Shown: positions 40,516-48,983 of the stretch, one piece after another
Layout: each line of letters begins with the position of its first letter
Numbering within the stretch: position 1 is the first letter of the stretch
Source of the DNA: Roseateles sp.
GTDB taxonomy: Bacteria > Pseudomonadota > Gammaproteobacteria > Burkholderiales > Burkholderiaceae
DNA length: 64,000 nucleotides
Direction of reading: 5' to 3'
NCBI GenBank assembly: GCA_019232985.1
Contig: JAFAMW010000060.1
Span: forward strand, 21,027 to 85,026
The notes under the pieces: model-generated
Told to the model about the DNA's origin: nothing
Seen by the model: only the letters and a program-made list of their open reading frames with translations
The model's database searches: none
Translations under genes and position numbers: made by a program

Positions 40516-42186
40516 ATGAGCTTCAACCGCCGTTCCAAGAACATCACCGAGGGCGTCGCGCGCGCGCCGAACCGCTCCATGTACTACGGCATGGGCTACC
40601 AGGAGTCCGACTTCGGCAAGCCGATGATCGGCGTCGCGAACGGCCACTCGACGATCACGCCGTGCAACTCGGGCCTGCAAAAGCTCGCCGACGCCGCCGT
40701 GATCGGCCTCAAGGCCGCGGGCGCGAACCCGCAGCTCTTCGGCACGCCGACGATCTCCGACGGCATGGCGATGGGCACCGAGGGCATGAAGTACTCGCTC
40801 GTGTCGCGCGAGGTCATCTCCGACTGCGTGGAGACCTGCGTCGGCGGCCAGTGGCTCGACGGCGTGATGGTGATCGGCGGCTGCGACAAGAACATGCCGG
40901 GCGGCATGATGGGCATGCTGCGCGCGAACGTGCCGGCCGTCTACGTCTACGGCGGCACCATCAAGCCCGGCCATTACAAGGGCCAGGACCTGAACATCGT
41001 CAGCGTGTTCGAGGCGGTCGGCCAGTTCTCGGCCGGCAAGATGAGCGAAGAGGACTTCTGCCAGATCGAGAAGCGCGCGATCCCGGGCAGCGGCTCTTGC
41101 GGCGGCATGTACACGGCGAACACGATGAGCTCGGCCTTCGAGGCGCTCGGCATGAGCCTGCCCTACTCGTCGAGCATGTCCAATGTCGAGGACGAGGTCG
41201 TCGAGAACGTGAAGAAGGCGGCGGCCCTGCTCGTCGAGGCCGTCAAGGCCGACCTCAAGCCGCGCGACATCGTGACCAAGCAGGCGATCGAGAACGCCGT
41301 CGCCGTGATCATGGCGACCGGCGGCTCGACCAACGCGGTTCTGCATTTCCTCGCGATCGCCCACGCGGCCGAGGTCGAGTGGACGATCGACGACTTCGAG
41401 CGCATGCGCAAGAAGATCCCGGTGCTGTGCGACCTCAAGCCGAGCGGCAAGTACCTGGCCGTCGACCTGCACCGCGCGGGCGGCGTGCCGGCCGTGATGA
41501 AGCAGCTGCTCAAGGCCGGCCTGCTGCACGGCGACTGCATCACGATCACGGGCAAGACCGTCGCCGAGAACCTCGCGGATGTCCCCGAGCTGAGCGCTGC
41601 CCAGGACGTGATCAAGCCGGTGGCCACGCCGATCTACGCCGAAGGCCACCTCGCGATCCTGCGCGGCAACCTCGCGACCGAAGGCTGCGTGGCCAAGATC
41701 ACGGGCCTCAAGAACCCGGTCATCAAGGGCCCGGCGCGCGTGTTCGACGACGAGCAGTCGGCGCTCGCCGCGATCATGGCCGGCCAGATCAAGGCCGGCG
41801 ACGTGATGGTGCTGCGCTACCTCGGCCCCAAGGGCGGCCCGGGCATGCCCGAGATGCTCGCGCCCACCGGCGCGCTGATCGGCCAGGGCCTCGGCGAGTC
41901 GGTCGGCCTGATCACCGACGGCCGCTTCTCGGGCGGCACCTGGGGCATGGTCGTCGGCCATGTCGCGCCCGAGGCCTACGAGGGCGGCCTGATCGCGCTG
42001 GTCCATGAAGGCGACCGCATCACGATCGACGCGCACAAGCTGCTGCTCGAGCTCGACGTGCCCGAGGCCGAGATCGCCGCGCGCCGCGCGGCCTGGCGCC
42101 AGCCGGCGCCGCGCTACACGCGCGGCGTGCTCGCGAAGTTCGCGAAGAACGCGTCGAGCGCAAGCAGCGGCGCGGTGCTGGACTGA
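40516..42186 (+). CDS. ilvD: Dihydroxy-acid dehydratase
   Basis: Iron-sulfur enzyme of valine, isoleucine and pantothenate synthesis. The 556-residue product from the ATG at 40516 (GAGGAG upstream) has the three cluster cysteines Cys50 (TPCNSGL), Cys123 ([10 protein letters not shown]) and Cys195 ([14 protein letters not shown]), the pattern of [2Fe-2S] dehydratases. [15 protein letters not shown] is near the C-terminus. The divergent LysR gene and its T-N11-A box suggest specific control. It is followed by the convergent Trp-rich protein gene. Confidence 0.97.
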   Translation: MSFNRRSKNITEGVARAPNRSMYYGMGYQESDFGKPMIGVANGHSTITPCNSGLQKLADAAVIGLKAAGANPQLFGTPTISDGMAMGTEGMKYSLVSREVISDCVETCVGGQWLDGVMVIGGCDKNMPGGMMGMLRANVPAVYVYGGTIKPGHYKGQDLNIVSVFEAVGQFSAGKMSEEDFCQIEKRAIPGSGSCGGMYTANTMSSAFEALGMSLPYSSSMSNVEDEVVENVKKAAALLVEAVKADLKPRDIVTKQAIENAVAVIMATGGSTNAVLHFLAIAHAAEVEWTIDDFERMRKKIPVLCDLKPSGKYLAVDLHRAGGVPAVMKQLLKAGLLHGDCITITGKTVAENLADVPELSAAQDVIKPVATPIYAEGHLAILRGNLATEGCVAKITGLKNPVIKGPARVFDDEQSALAAIMAGQIKAGDVMVLRYLGPKGGPGMPEMLAPTGALIGQGLGESVGLITDGRFSGGTWGMVVGHVAPEAYEGGLIALVHEGDRITIDAHKLLLELDVPEAEIAARRAAWRQPAPRYTRGVLAKFAKNASSASSGAVLD

Positions 42187-42205
42187 CCGGGAACGGCCGT
42201 GGCGC

Positions 42206-42445
42206 TCAGTCGCGCCGCGGCCCGGTGCCCAGCTTCTCCATCGCGTCCTGGCGGCGTTTTTCCTTGCGGGCCTCTTCGCGTTCCATCGCCAGACGCGCGG
42301 TCCGGCCGCTCGCGTCGGACAGCGCCCACCAGGCGATCGCGCAGGGGAAGGGCGCGAGCACGATCCACCACGACAAGCCGCCGAACGGACCGAGCGCGGC
42401 GAGCTTGAGCGCGAGCAGGATCACGCCAATCACGACCAAAGCCAT
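42206..42445 (-). CDS. Small Trp-rich membrane protein (TIGR04438-type)
   Basis: 79-residue protein: one hydrophobic segment (MALVVIGVILLALKLAAL), then a Trp-rich stretch (GGLSWWIVLAPFPCAIAWWAL), then a highly charged tail rich in Glu, Arg and Lys (MEREEARKEKRR). This layout is that of the small Trp-rich family I know from betaproteobacteria; the function is not known. The ATG at 42445 is preceded by AGGGGGAT. A longer reading to 42634 overlaps the cytochrome gene antisense and is rejected. It is divergent from the cytochrome c gene. Confidence 0.75.
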   Translation of the reverse strand: MALVVIGVILLALKLAALGPFGGLSWWIVLAPFPCAIAWWALSDASGRTARLAMEREEARKEKRRQDAMEKLGTGPRRD

Positions 42446-42511
42446 CGGATATCCCCCTGCTGTTCCTACAATGGCTGCACTGTACTCGGCCCGTCGGCCT
42501 GAAAGGACTCC

Positions 42512-42823
42512 ATGAAAGCGCAAGTCGTGACGCTGTTCGCTGTGCTGGCCCTCGCCGCGATGTCGGCCCAGGCCGACCCCGGCATGGACCTGGCCCAGAA
42601 GAAAAACTGCCTGGCCTGCCACGCGGTCGACCACAAGGTCGTCGGCCCGGCCTACAAGGACGTCGCGGCCAAGTACGCGGGCGACAAGGACGCCGTGAAC
42701 AAGCTCAGCGCCAAGATCATCAAGGGCGGCTCGGGCGTCTGGGGCACGATGGTCATGCCGCCGAACCCGGTGACCGAGGCCGAGGCCAAGCAGCTCGCCC
42801 AGTGGGTGCTGTCGCAGAAGTAA
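42512..42823 (+). CDS. Small periplasmic class I cytochrome c
   Basis: 103-residue c-type cytochrome with a cleavable signal peptide (ending AQA near residue 21). One heme site, CLACH, uses Cys33, Cys36 and His37. The sixth ligand is probably Met82 in VMPPNP, as in cytochrome c-551/c-552 electron shuttles. An AAAGGA site precedes the ATG. Likely partner oxidases or nitrite reductases are not in this window. Stops 4 bp before the convergent MscS gene. Confidence 0.93.
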   Translation: MKAQVVTLFAVLALAAMSAQADPGMDLAQKKNCLACHAVDHKVVGPAYKDVAAKYAGDKDAVNKLSAKIIKGGSGVWGTMVMPPNPVTEAEAKQLAQWVLSQK

Positions 42824-42827
42824 GTCG

Positions 42828-44135
42828 TCAGCCGGACTGAGTCGCGGCGCCGCCCGGCGCGGCGGCCTGGTGGACCACGCGCTGCGGATACGGGATGTCG
42901 ACGCCGAGGCCGTTGAGCAGGCGCAGCACCGCGAAGTTGACGTCCGAGCGCACGCCGCCCTGGCCGTTGTGCGGGTCGGCGATCCAGAAATAAAGCGTGA
43001 GCTCGAGCCCGTCGGCCGCGAAGTTCGACAGGGCGACGCTGGGCCCCGGATCGGCGAGCACGCGCGGCACCGCGCGCATGACCTCGAGCAGGCGCGGCAC
43101 GAGCGCGTCGAGGTCGGTGCCGTAGCCGACCTGCACGGCCGTGCTCACGCTCAGGCGCGAGTCGGCGAGCGTTGCGTTCTCGACGCGCTGCGTGATCAGC
43201 ATCTCGTTCGGCACGATCGACTCGCGCCCGCCGAGCGCCCGCACGACCGTGTAGCGCGTCTTGATGTCGCTGATGCGGCCCTCGAAGCCGTCGACCTTGA
43301 CCATGTCGCCGATGCGCAGCGAGCGCTCGGCGAGGATCACGAAGCCCGACACGTAGTTCGACGCGAGCTTCTGCAGGCCGAAGCCGATGCCGACGCCGAC
43401 CGCGCCGCCGAGCACGCCGAGCGCGGCGAGGTTGATGCCGGCCGCCTGCAGCGCGACGAGCAGGCCGACGAACAGCAGCGCGGCCTTCGACGCGTTGCTC
43501 GCCATCTTCTTCAGCGAGAGGTCGAGCTGCGACTGCATGAGCCGCGCCTCGATGACCTGGGCGATCCACAGCGCGATCACGAGCACGATCAGCGCCGTCA
43601 GCAGGCCGCTGAACAGGCCCAGCAGCGAGAGCTGGGTCGTGCCCAGATGGAACTGCACGTCGTCGAGGTCGTCGAGCAGGCCCGGCAGCAGGCCGAGCAC
43701 CCACAGCACCGAGGCGGCCCAGGCGGTCCACGAGACGACGCGGCCGACCAGGCGCAGCAGCCCCGAGGCCGGCAGCGCGGCCGTCAGCACGCGCACGGTC
43801 AGGCGGATCAGCACGAGCGACATCAACAGCGGGATCGCGAGTCGCACATAGGTCGGCGGCACGCCGATCAACGGCAGCAGGTGGCCGGCCGACCAGCACA
43901 GGCCCAGCGCGAGCAGCGGGAACAGCAGGCCGTCGGTCACGCCGGCGCCGAACAGCACCGACAGCGGGCCGAGGTCGGCCGCGTGGCGGCGCCGCAGCCA
44001 GCTCGCGGCGAGCCAGGCGAGCGCGAGGCTCGCGAGCACGAGCGCGAGCTCGGTCAACGCCGCGGGTTTCTGGAACGAGGCGCCGAGCGCCTCGAGCTCG
44101 GCCACCGACATCGGGCGGGTCAGGTTGTTCTTCAT
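42828..44135 (-). CDS. MscS-family mechanosensitive channel
   Basis: 435-residue inner-membrane protein with about six hydrophobic segments before the conserved MscS core. The pore helix is the Gly/Ala-rich GVLGGAVGVGIGFGLQKLA at about residue 235-255, followed by the beta domain (RSLRIGDMVKVDGFEGRISD, then SIVPNEMLITQRVEN). It would open under hypo-osmotic stress. The gene starts 12 bp after the end of the histone-deacetylase-like gene on the same strand, so the two are probably cotranscribed. Confidence 0.92.
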   Translation of the reverse strand: MKNNLTRPMSVAELEALGASFQKPAALTELALVLASLALAWLAASWLRRRHAADLGPLSVLFGAGVTDGLLFPLLALGLCWSAGHLLPLIGVPPTYVRLAIPLLMSLVLIRLTVRVLTAALPASGLLRLVGRVVSWTAWAASVLWVLGLLPGLLDDLDDVQFHLGTTQLSLLGLFSGLLTALIVLVIALWIAQVIEARLMQSQLDLSLKKMASNASKAALLFVGLLVALQAAGINLAALGVLGGAVGVGIGFGLQKLASNYVSGFVILAERSLRIGDMVKVDGFEGRISDIKTRYTVVRALGGRESIVPNEMLITQRVENATLADSRLSVSTAVQVGYGTDLDALVPRLLEVMRAVPRVLADPGPSVALSNFAADGLELTLYFWIADPHNGQGGVRSDVNFAVLRLLNGLGVDIPYPQRVVHQAAAPGGAATQSG

Positions 44136-44147
44136 CGGGAAAGAAAA

Positions 44148-45083
44148 TCAGATGCCGGCGAGCACGCGCAGGTGCTGGCCGACGCTGTGCGCGAGCGCGT
44201 GCAGCGCGTAGCCGCCTTCGAGGCAGGAGACGATGCGGCCCTTCGCGTGGGCCGCGGCGACGTCCTTGAGGCGGCGCGTGATCCATTCGTAGTCGGCCTC
44301 GACGAGGCCCAGCTGGGCGAGCTCGTCGTCGCGGTGCGCGTCGAAGCCGGCCGAGACGAACAGCATCTCGGGGCGGAACTCGGCGAGCGCGGGAACCCAG
44401 GCGTCCTCGACGATCTCGCGCACCTCGGGTCCGCGCGTGTACGGCGGCACGGGCACGTTGACCATGTTCTTGCCGAGCGGCTCGACGCCGTTGCCCGGGT
44501 ACAGCGGGTGCTGGAAGATGCTGACCATCAGCACGCGCGGGTCGCCCGCGACGATGTCCTCGGTGCCGTTGCCGTGGTGGACGTCGAAGTCGACGATCGC
44601 CACGCGCTTGAGCCGGCGCGCCTCGAGCGCGTGGCGCGCCGCGACCGCGACGTTGTTGAAGAAGCAGAAGCCCATCGCCGCGTCGCGCGTCGCATGATGA
44701 CCGGGCGGGCGCACCGCGCAGAACGCGTTCTCGTAGCGGCCGTCGATCACGAGATCGGTCGCCTCGACGGCGGCGCCCGCGCCGTGCAGCGCGGCCGACA
44801 GCGTATAAGGGTTGGCCGAGGTGTCGGGGTCGATCACGCGGCGCGTGCCCTCGTGGGCGCAGACCTCGAGCGCGGCCATCATCTCGCGCACGTACTTGGG
44901 CGAATGGGCGCGTTCGAGCTCGGCGACCGTCGCGGCGCGCGCGGTCAGGCGCTCGAGCCCATGGTCGATGCCCGAGGCAAGCAGCCAGTCGTCGATCGCC
45001 GCCAGACGCTGCGGGCATTCGGGGTGATGCGCGCCCATCTCGTGGCGAAAAAAATCCGGGTGCGTAAAGAAAGCGGTGGCCAT
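44148..45083 (-). CDS. Histone-deacetylase-superfamily hydrolase
   Basis: 311-residue zinc amidohydrolase of the class II HDAC/acetoin-utilisation superfamily. HHPECPQRLAAI (from His19) is the family's N-terminal motif; RPPGHHAT carries catalytic histidines, and DFDVHHGNGTED near residue 165 provides zinc ligands. ALAGI ends the chain as usual. Bacterial relatives deacetylate acetylpolyamines or protein lysines; the substrate here is unknown. It is divergent from the MoxR gene with only 11 bp between the start codons, so their promoters must overlap each other's coding regions. Confidence 0.92.
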   Translation of the reverse strand: MATAFFTHPDFFRHEMGAHHPECPQRLAAIDDWLLASGIDHGLERLTARAATVAELERAHSPKYVREMMAALEVCAHEGTRRVIDPDTSANPYTLSAALHGAGAAVEATDLVIDGRYENAFCAVRPPGHHATRDAAMGFCFFNNVAVAARHALEARRLKRVAIVDFDVHHGNGTEDIVAGDPRVLMVSIFQHPLYPGNGVEPLGKNMVNVPVPPYTRGPEVREIVEDAWVPALAEFRPEMLFVSAGFDAHRDDELAQLGLVEADYEWITRRLKDVAAAHAKGRIVSCLEGGYALHALAHSVGQHLRVLAGI

Positions 45084-45094
45084 GGATTTGCGCT

Positions 45095-46021
45095 ATGTTC
45101 GCCGCCATGACGCATCGACCACTGACGGCGCTCCAAGAGCAGGTTAGCACGATCATCATGGGCAAGCCGGCCCAGATCCGCGACTGCATCGCCTGCCTGC
45201 TCGCCGGCGGGCACCTGCTCGTCGAGGACCTGCCCGGCGTCGGCAAGACCACGCTCGCGCACGCGCTCGCGGTCTCGCTGGGCCTGAAGTTCTCGCGCCT
45301 GCAGTTCACGGCCGACCTGATGCCCTCGGACCTGCTCGGCGTGTCGGTTTACGAGCGCGAGCGCCAGGGCTTCGTGTTCCACCCGGGCCCGGTGTTCGCC
45401 CAGGTCCTGCTCGCCGACGAGATCAACCGCGCCGGCCCCAAGACCCAGAGCGCGCTGCTCGAGGCGATGGAGGAAGGCCAGGTCAGCATCGACGGCGCGA
45501 GCCACGCGCTGCCGCGGCCCTTCTTCGTGATCGCGACGCAGAACCCGAGCGAGCAGCTCGGCACCTACGCGCTGCCCGAGTCGCAGCTCGACCGCTTCCT
45601 GATGTGCATCTCGCTCGGCTACCCCGACGCGGCGGCCGAGCGCGAGCTGCTCGCGGGCCAGGACCGCCGCGAGCTGCTGCGCGGCCTCGCGCCCGTGATG
45701 ACGCCGGCCGAGCTCGTCGCGCTGCAGGTCGAGGTCCAGCGCGTCCACGCGGCGCCGGCCCTGCTCGACTATCTGCAGGCCCTGCTCGCGGCGACGCGCT
45801 CGGGCCAGTGGTTCGCCGAGGGCCTGAGCCCGCGCGCGGGCCTCGGCGTGCTGCGCGCGGCGCGCGCGATGGCGCTGCTTGCCGGGCGCGACTACGTGTC
45901 GCCCGACGACGTCCAGGCGATCCTGCCGCAGACGATCGCGCACCGCCTGCGCCCGGCCAAGGGCAGCGGCCGCGGCGCGCGCGAGCAGGTCCGCGCGCTG
46001 CTCGAAGCGGTCCAGCCGTGA
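45095..46021 (+). CDS. MoxR-family AAA+ ATPase
   Basis: 308-residue MoxR ATPase. Walker A is in LPGVGKTT (about 46-53), Walker B in VLLADEINRAGPKTQSALLE, with FFVIATQNPSEQLGTYALPESQLDRF as the family's sensor stretch. MoxR proteins are chaperone-like and usually act with DUF58/VWA proteins. Here the next gene is a DUF58 protein whose GTG overlaps the stop (GTGA), followed by a TgpA transglutaminase: a standard MoxR-DUF58-TgpA trio. An internal ATG at 45107 is an alternative start. Confidence 0.95.
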   Translation: MFAAMTHRPLTALQEQVSTIIMGKPAQIRDCIACLLAGGHLLVEDLPGVGKTTLAHALAVSLGLKFSRLQFTADLMPSDLLGVSVYERERQGFVFHPGPVFAQVLLADEINRAGPKTQSALLEAMEEGQVSIDGASHALPRPFFVIATQNPSEQLGTYALPESQLDRFLMCISLGYPDAAAERELLAGQDRRELLRGLAPVMTPAELVALQVEVQRVHAAPALLDYLQALLAATRSGQWFAEGLSPRAGLGVLRAARAMALLAGRDYVSPDDVQAILPQTIAHRLRPAKGSGRGAREQVRALLEAVQP

Positions 46022-46977
46022 CGCCGAAGGCGCGCTGGCAACGCTGGTGGACGCTGCGCCACCCGCGCGCCGACACCCACGCGATGGGCCAGCGCAATAT
46101 CTATATCGTGCCGAGCCGGCCCGGCCTGTTCTTCTGCCTGACGGTCGGCGTGCTGCTCGTCGCGTCGATCAACGACCAGCTGAGCCTCGGCTACGCGCTG
46201 ACCTTCCTGCTCGCGGGCGCGGGCCTCGCGTCGATGCAGGCGACCCACGCGAACCTGCGCGGCCTGAGCCTCGACCTGCGCCCGCCGGCCGCCGTGTTCG
46301 CCGGCGCCGAGGTCGAGCTCGAGCTGCGCGTGCACAACCCGGGCGCGGCGCGCTGGGGCGTCGGCGTCGGCGTCGAGGGCAGCGGCGTGTTGAGCTGGGC
46401 CGACGCGCCCGCGCGCGGCCACGCCGTCGTCCACGTGCGCTACGCCGCGCCCGCGCGAGGCCGCCACGCGCTGCCGACGCTGCGCATCGTCACGCGCTTT
46501 CCGCTCGGCCTGTTCCGCGCGTGGAGCTACTGGCGGCCGGCCGCCGAGGTCTGGGTCTACCCGGCGCCCGAGCAGCCGACGCCGCCGTTCGCGCCGCAGC
46601 ACGCCGGGCTCGACGACGAGAACCTCAGCGTCGCGAGCGCCCGGCAGGGCCTCGACTTCGAAGGCGTACGGCCCTACCGGCGCGGCGACTCGCCGCGCGC
46701 CGTGCTCTGGAAAAAGGCCGCGCTCGCGCTCGAACACGACCTGCCGCTGACCGTGCGCGACAGCGCGGCGACGGCGTCGCGCCAGCTCTGGCTCGCCTGG
46801 GCGGACACGCGCGGCGACATCGAGGCGCGCCTGTCGCGGCTCAGCGCGTGGGTGCTCGCGGCCGAGCAGGCCCAGCTCGCCTACGGGCTGCAGCTGCCGG
46901 GCGCCGAAGTCGAGCCCGGCCTTGGCGCCGCGCAGGCGCGCAGCTGCCTCGAACTGCTCGCGGGCTACGGCCGATGA
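46018..46977 (+). CDS. DUF58 domain protein
   Basis: 319-residue membrane protein; partner of the MoxR ATPase. Two hydrophobic segments (about residues 34-72) are followed by a periplasmic-type beta region and the DUF58 motif GLDFEGVRPYRRGDSPRAVLWKKAA near residue 215-240. It starts at the GTG inside the moxR-like stop; an internal ATG at 46084 is possible. Its stop overlaps the ATG of the transglutaminase gene. Function of DUF58 is not firmly known; it may scaffold the complex. Confidence 0.88.
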   Translation: MTPKARWQRWWTLRHPRADTHAMGQRNIYIVPSRPGLFFCLTVGVLLVASINDQLSLGYALTFLLAGAGLASMQATHANLRGLSLDLRPPAAVFAGAEVELELRVHNPGAARWGVGVGVEGSGVLSWADAPARGHAVVHVRYAAPARGRHALPTLRIVTRFPLGLFRAWSYWRPAAEVWVYPAPEQPTPPFAPQHAGLDDENLSVASARQGLDFEGVRPYRRGDSPRAVLWKKAALALEHDLPLTVRDSAATASRQLWLAWADTRGDIEARLSRLSAWVLAAEQAQLAYGLQLPGAEVEPGLGAAQARSCLELLAGYGR

Positions 46978-48983
46978 AGCTGCCGACGCCGCCCTCGCGC
47001 GAGGCGCGCGACACGCTGTTCCTGCTCGCGACGATCGCCGCGATCGTGCTGCCGCACACGGGCCACCTGCCGGTCTGGGCGACGACGATCACGGCGCTCG
47101 TGCTCGGCTGGCGCGCGCTGCTCGCGTGGACCGGCCGGCCGCTGCCCGGGCGCGCCTGGCTCGTGCTCGTCGCGGCCGTGGCGGGCACGCTGACCTGGCT
47201 GACCTTCCGCAGCCTCGTGCCGCGCGAGTCGGGCATCACGCTGCTCGTCGTGCTCGTGGCGCTGAAGACGCTCGAGCTGCGCGCGCGGCGCGACGCGTTC
47301 GTCGTGTTTTTCCTCGGCTTCTTCCTCGTGCTCACGCAGTTCCTGTTCTCGCAGGCGCTCGCGACCGCGCTATGGATGTTCGGCGCGACCTGGGCGCTGC
47401 TGAGCTCGCTCGTGCTCGCGCAGATGCCGGTCGGCCAGCCGACGCTCGCGGTCGCGGCCCGCCAGGCGCTGCGCAGCACCGTGCTGGGCCTGCCGATGAT
47501 GGTGCTGCTGTTCGTGCTGTTCCCGCGCATCGCGCCCCTGTGGGGCGTGCCGGCCGAGACGGTCGGCCACACGGGCCTGTCGATGCGGCTCGACTTCGGC
47601 CAGATGTCCGAGGTCGCGAACGACACGAGCATCGCGCTGCGCCTGCGCTTCGACGGCGCGCCGCCGCCGCGCGGCGAGCTCTACTTCCGCGGCCCGGTGC
47701 TCGAGCGCTTCGACGGCCGCAGCTGGCTGCCCGCCCCGGCCGCGCCGGCCGTGCCGGGCGACGAGGTCGAGCTCGGCGGCGCGCCGCGGCGCTACACCGT
47801 CATGCTCGAGCCGCTGCGCATCGGCGTGCTGCCGCTGCTCGAGACCGCGCCGGGCCGCACGCTCGACGCCGACGGCACGCTGCTGCGCCGCGGCGCCACC
47901 GGCGAATGGTTCGCCGAGCGGCCGCTGACCGAGCACCTGCGCTTCGCGGCCGAGGCCTACCCGCAGCGCGTCGTCGGCCGCGAGCGCTCGCCCGCGAGCC
48001 TGCGCGGCGACCTCGCGCTGCCGCCGGGCAGCAACCCGCGCCTGCGCGCCTGGGCCGCGCGGCTGCGTGCGGCGCCGCGCTTTGCTGCGCTCGGCGCCGA
48101 CGCGCTCGCGCCCGCGCTCGCCGACGCGGTGCTCGCGCATTTCGCCCAGGGCGACTACCTGTACACGCTGAGCCCGGGGCGCTACGGCGAGACCACGCCC
48201 GACCTGATCGACGAATTCTGGTTCGACCGGCGCCTGGGCTTTTGCGAGCATTTCGCGGCGGCCTTCGTGTTCGCGATGCGCGCGATGGGCGTGCCCGCGC
48301 GCATCGTCACGGGCTTCCAGGGCATGGACGAGAGGCCCGAGGACGGCTGGTGGGTCGTGCGCAACAGCAACGCCCACGCCTGGGCCGAGTACTGGGTGCC
48401 CGGGCGCGGCTGGCTGCGCGCCGACCCGACCGCGATGGTCGCGCCGCAGCGCATCGCCGAGGGCCTCGCGCTCGAACCCCAGCCCGGCGCGATCGCGAGC
48501 CTCAACCCGACGCTGTGGCGGCGCCTGCGCGGCGCCTGGGAAGCGCTCGACAACGACTGGCAGCAATGGGTGCTCAACTACTCGCGGCGCGACCAGTTCG
48601 ACCTGCTCAAGGGCCTCGGCATCGGTCAGCCCGACTGGCTCGCGCTGGGCCGCATCACGGCCGCGCTGATCCTCGTCGCGGCCGGCGTCGGCGTGGCCTG
48701 GTCGCGCTGGCAGGAGCGCCCGCACGACGCGTGGACGCGCCAGCGCGCGCGGCTGCGCCACGAGCTCGCGCGGCTCGGCGTCGCCGCGGCCGCGCACGAG
48801 ACGCCGCTGCGCTGGGCCGCCGCGCTGCACGCGCGCCACGGCGAGCGTGCCGCCGCCGCGGCCGCGCTGCTCGTCGCGCTCGAGCGCTCGCGCTACGCGG
48901 CCGACACCGGGCCGCTCGACTGGTCGACGCGGCGCCGCTGGTGGCGCGACTGGGGCCGCGCCGCGCGTATGCTGCGGGCATGA
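46974..48983 (+). CDS. TgpA-like membrane transglutaminase
   Basis: 669-residue inner-membrane protein. Several N-terminal transmembrane helices (residues about 15-180) precede a periplasmic transglutaminase core with the triad Cys424 (GFCEHFA), His468 (NSNAHAWAEYW) and Asp484 (LRADPT). A further helix near residue 560 leads to a cytosolic C-terminal DUF4129-like tail. P. aeruginosa TgpA is an essential protein of this type. It overlaps both neighbours by four bases (ATGA), so the operon is MoxR-DUF58-TgpA-MltB. Confidence 0.93.
   Translation: MKLPTPPSREARDTLFLLATIAAIVLPHTGHLPVWATTITALVLGWRALLAWTGRPLPGRAWLVLVAAVAGTLTWLTFRSLVPRESGITLLVVLVALKTLELRARRDAFVVFFLGFFLVLTQFLFSQALATALWMFGATWALLSSLVLAQMPVGQPTLAVAARQALRSTVLGLPMMVLLFVLFPRIAPLWGVPAETVGHTGLSMRLDFGQMSEVANDTSIALRLRFDGAPPPRGELYFRGPVLERFDGRSWLPAPAAPAVPGDEVELGGAPRRYTVMLEPLRIGVLPLLETAPGRTLDADGTLLRRGATGEWFAERPLTEHLRFAAEAYPQRVVGRERSPASLRGDLALPPGSNPRLRAWAARLRAAPRFAALGADALAPALADAVLAHFAQGDYLYTLSPGRYGETTPDLIDEFWFDRRLGFCEHFAAAFVFAMRAMGVPARIVTGFQGMDERPEDGWWVVRNSNAHAWAEYWVPGRGWLRADPTAMVAPQRIAEGLALEPQPGAIASLNPTLWRRLRGAWEALDNDWQQWVLNYSRRDQFDLLKGLGIGQPDWLALGRITAALILVAAGVGVAWSRWQERPHDAWTRQRARLRHELARLGVAAAAHETPLRWAAALHARHGERAAAAAALLVALERSRYAADTGPLDWSTRRRWWRDWGRAARMLRA

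Noticed and set aside
39532..42036. Long frame that would extend the LysR protein to 834 residues
   Set aside because: The extra N-terminal part lies antisense to ilvD and has no domain; the conserved LysR start MIDLRSLRQF is at 40419.
42206..42634. Longer version of the Trp-rich protein (142 residues)
   Set aside because: The added N-terminus is antisense to the cytochrome c gene, while the ATG at 42445 has a good ribosome site and the family-typical beginning.
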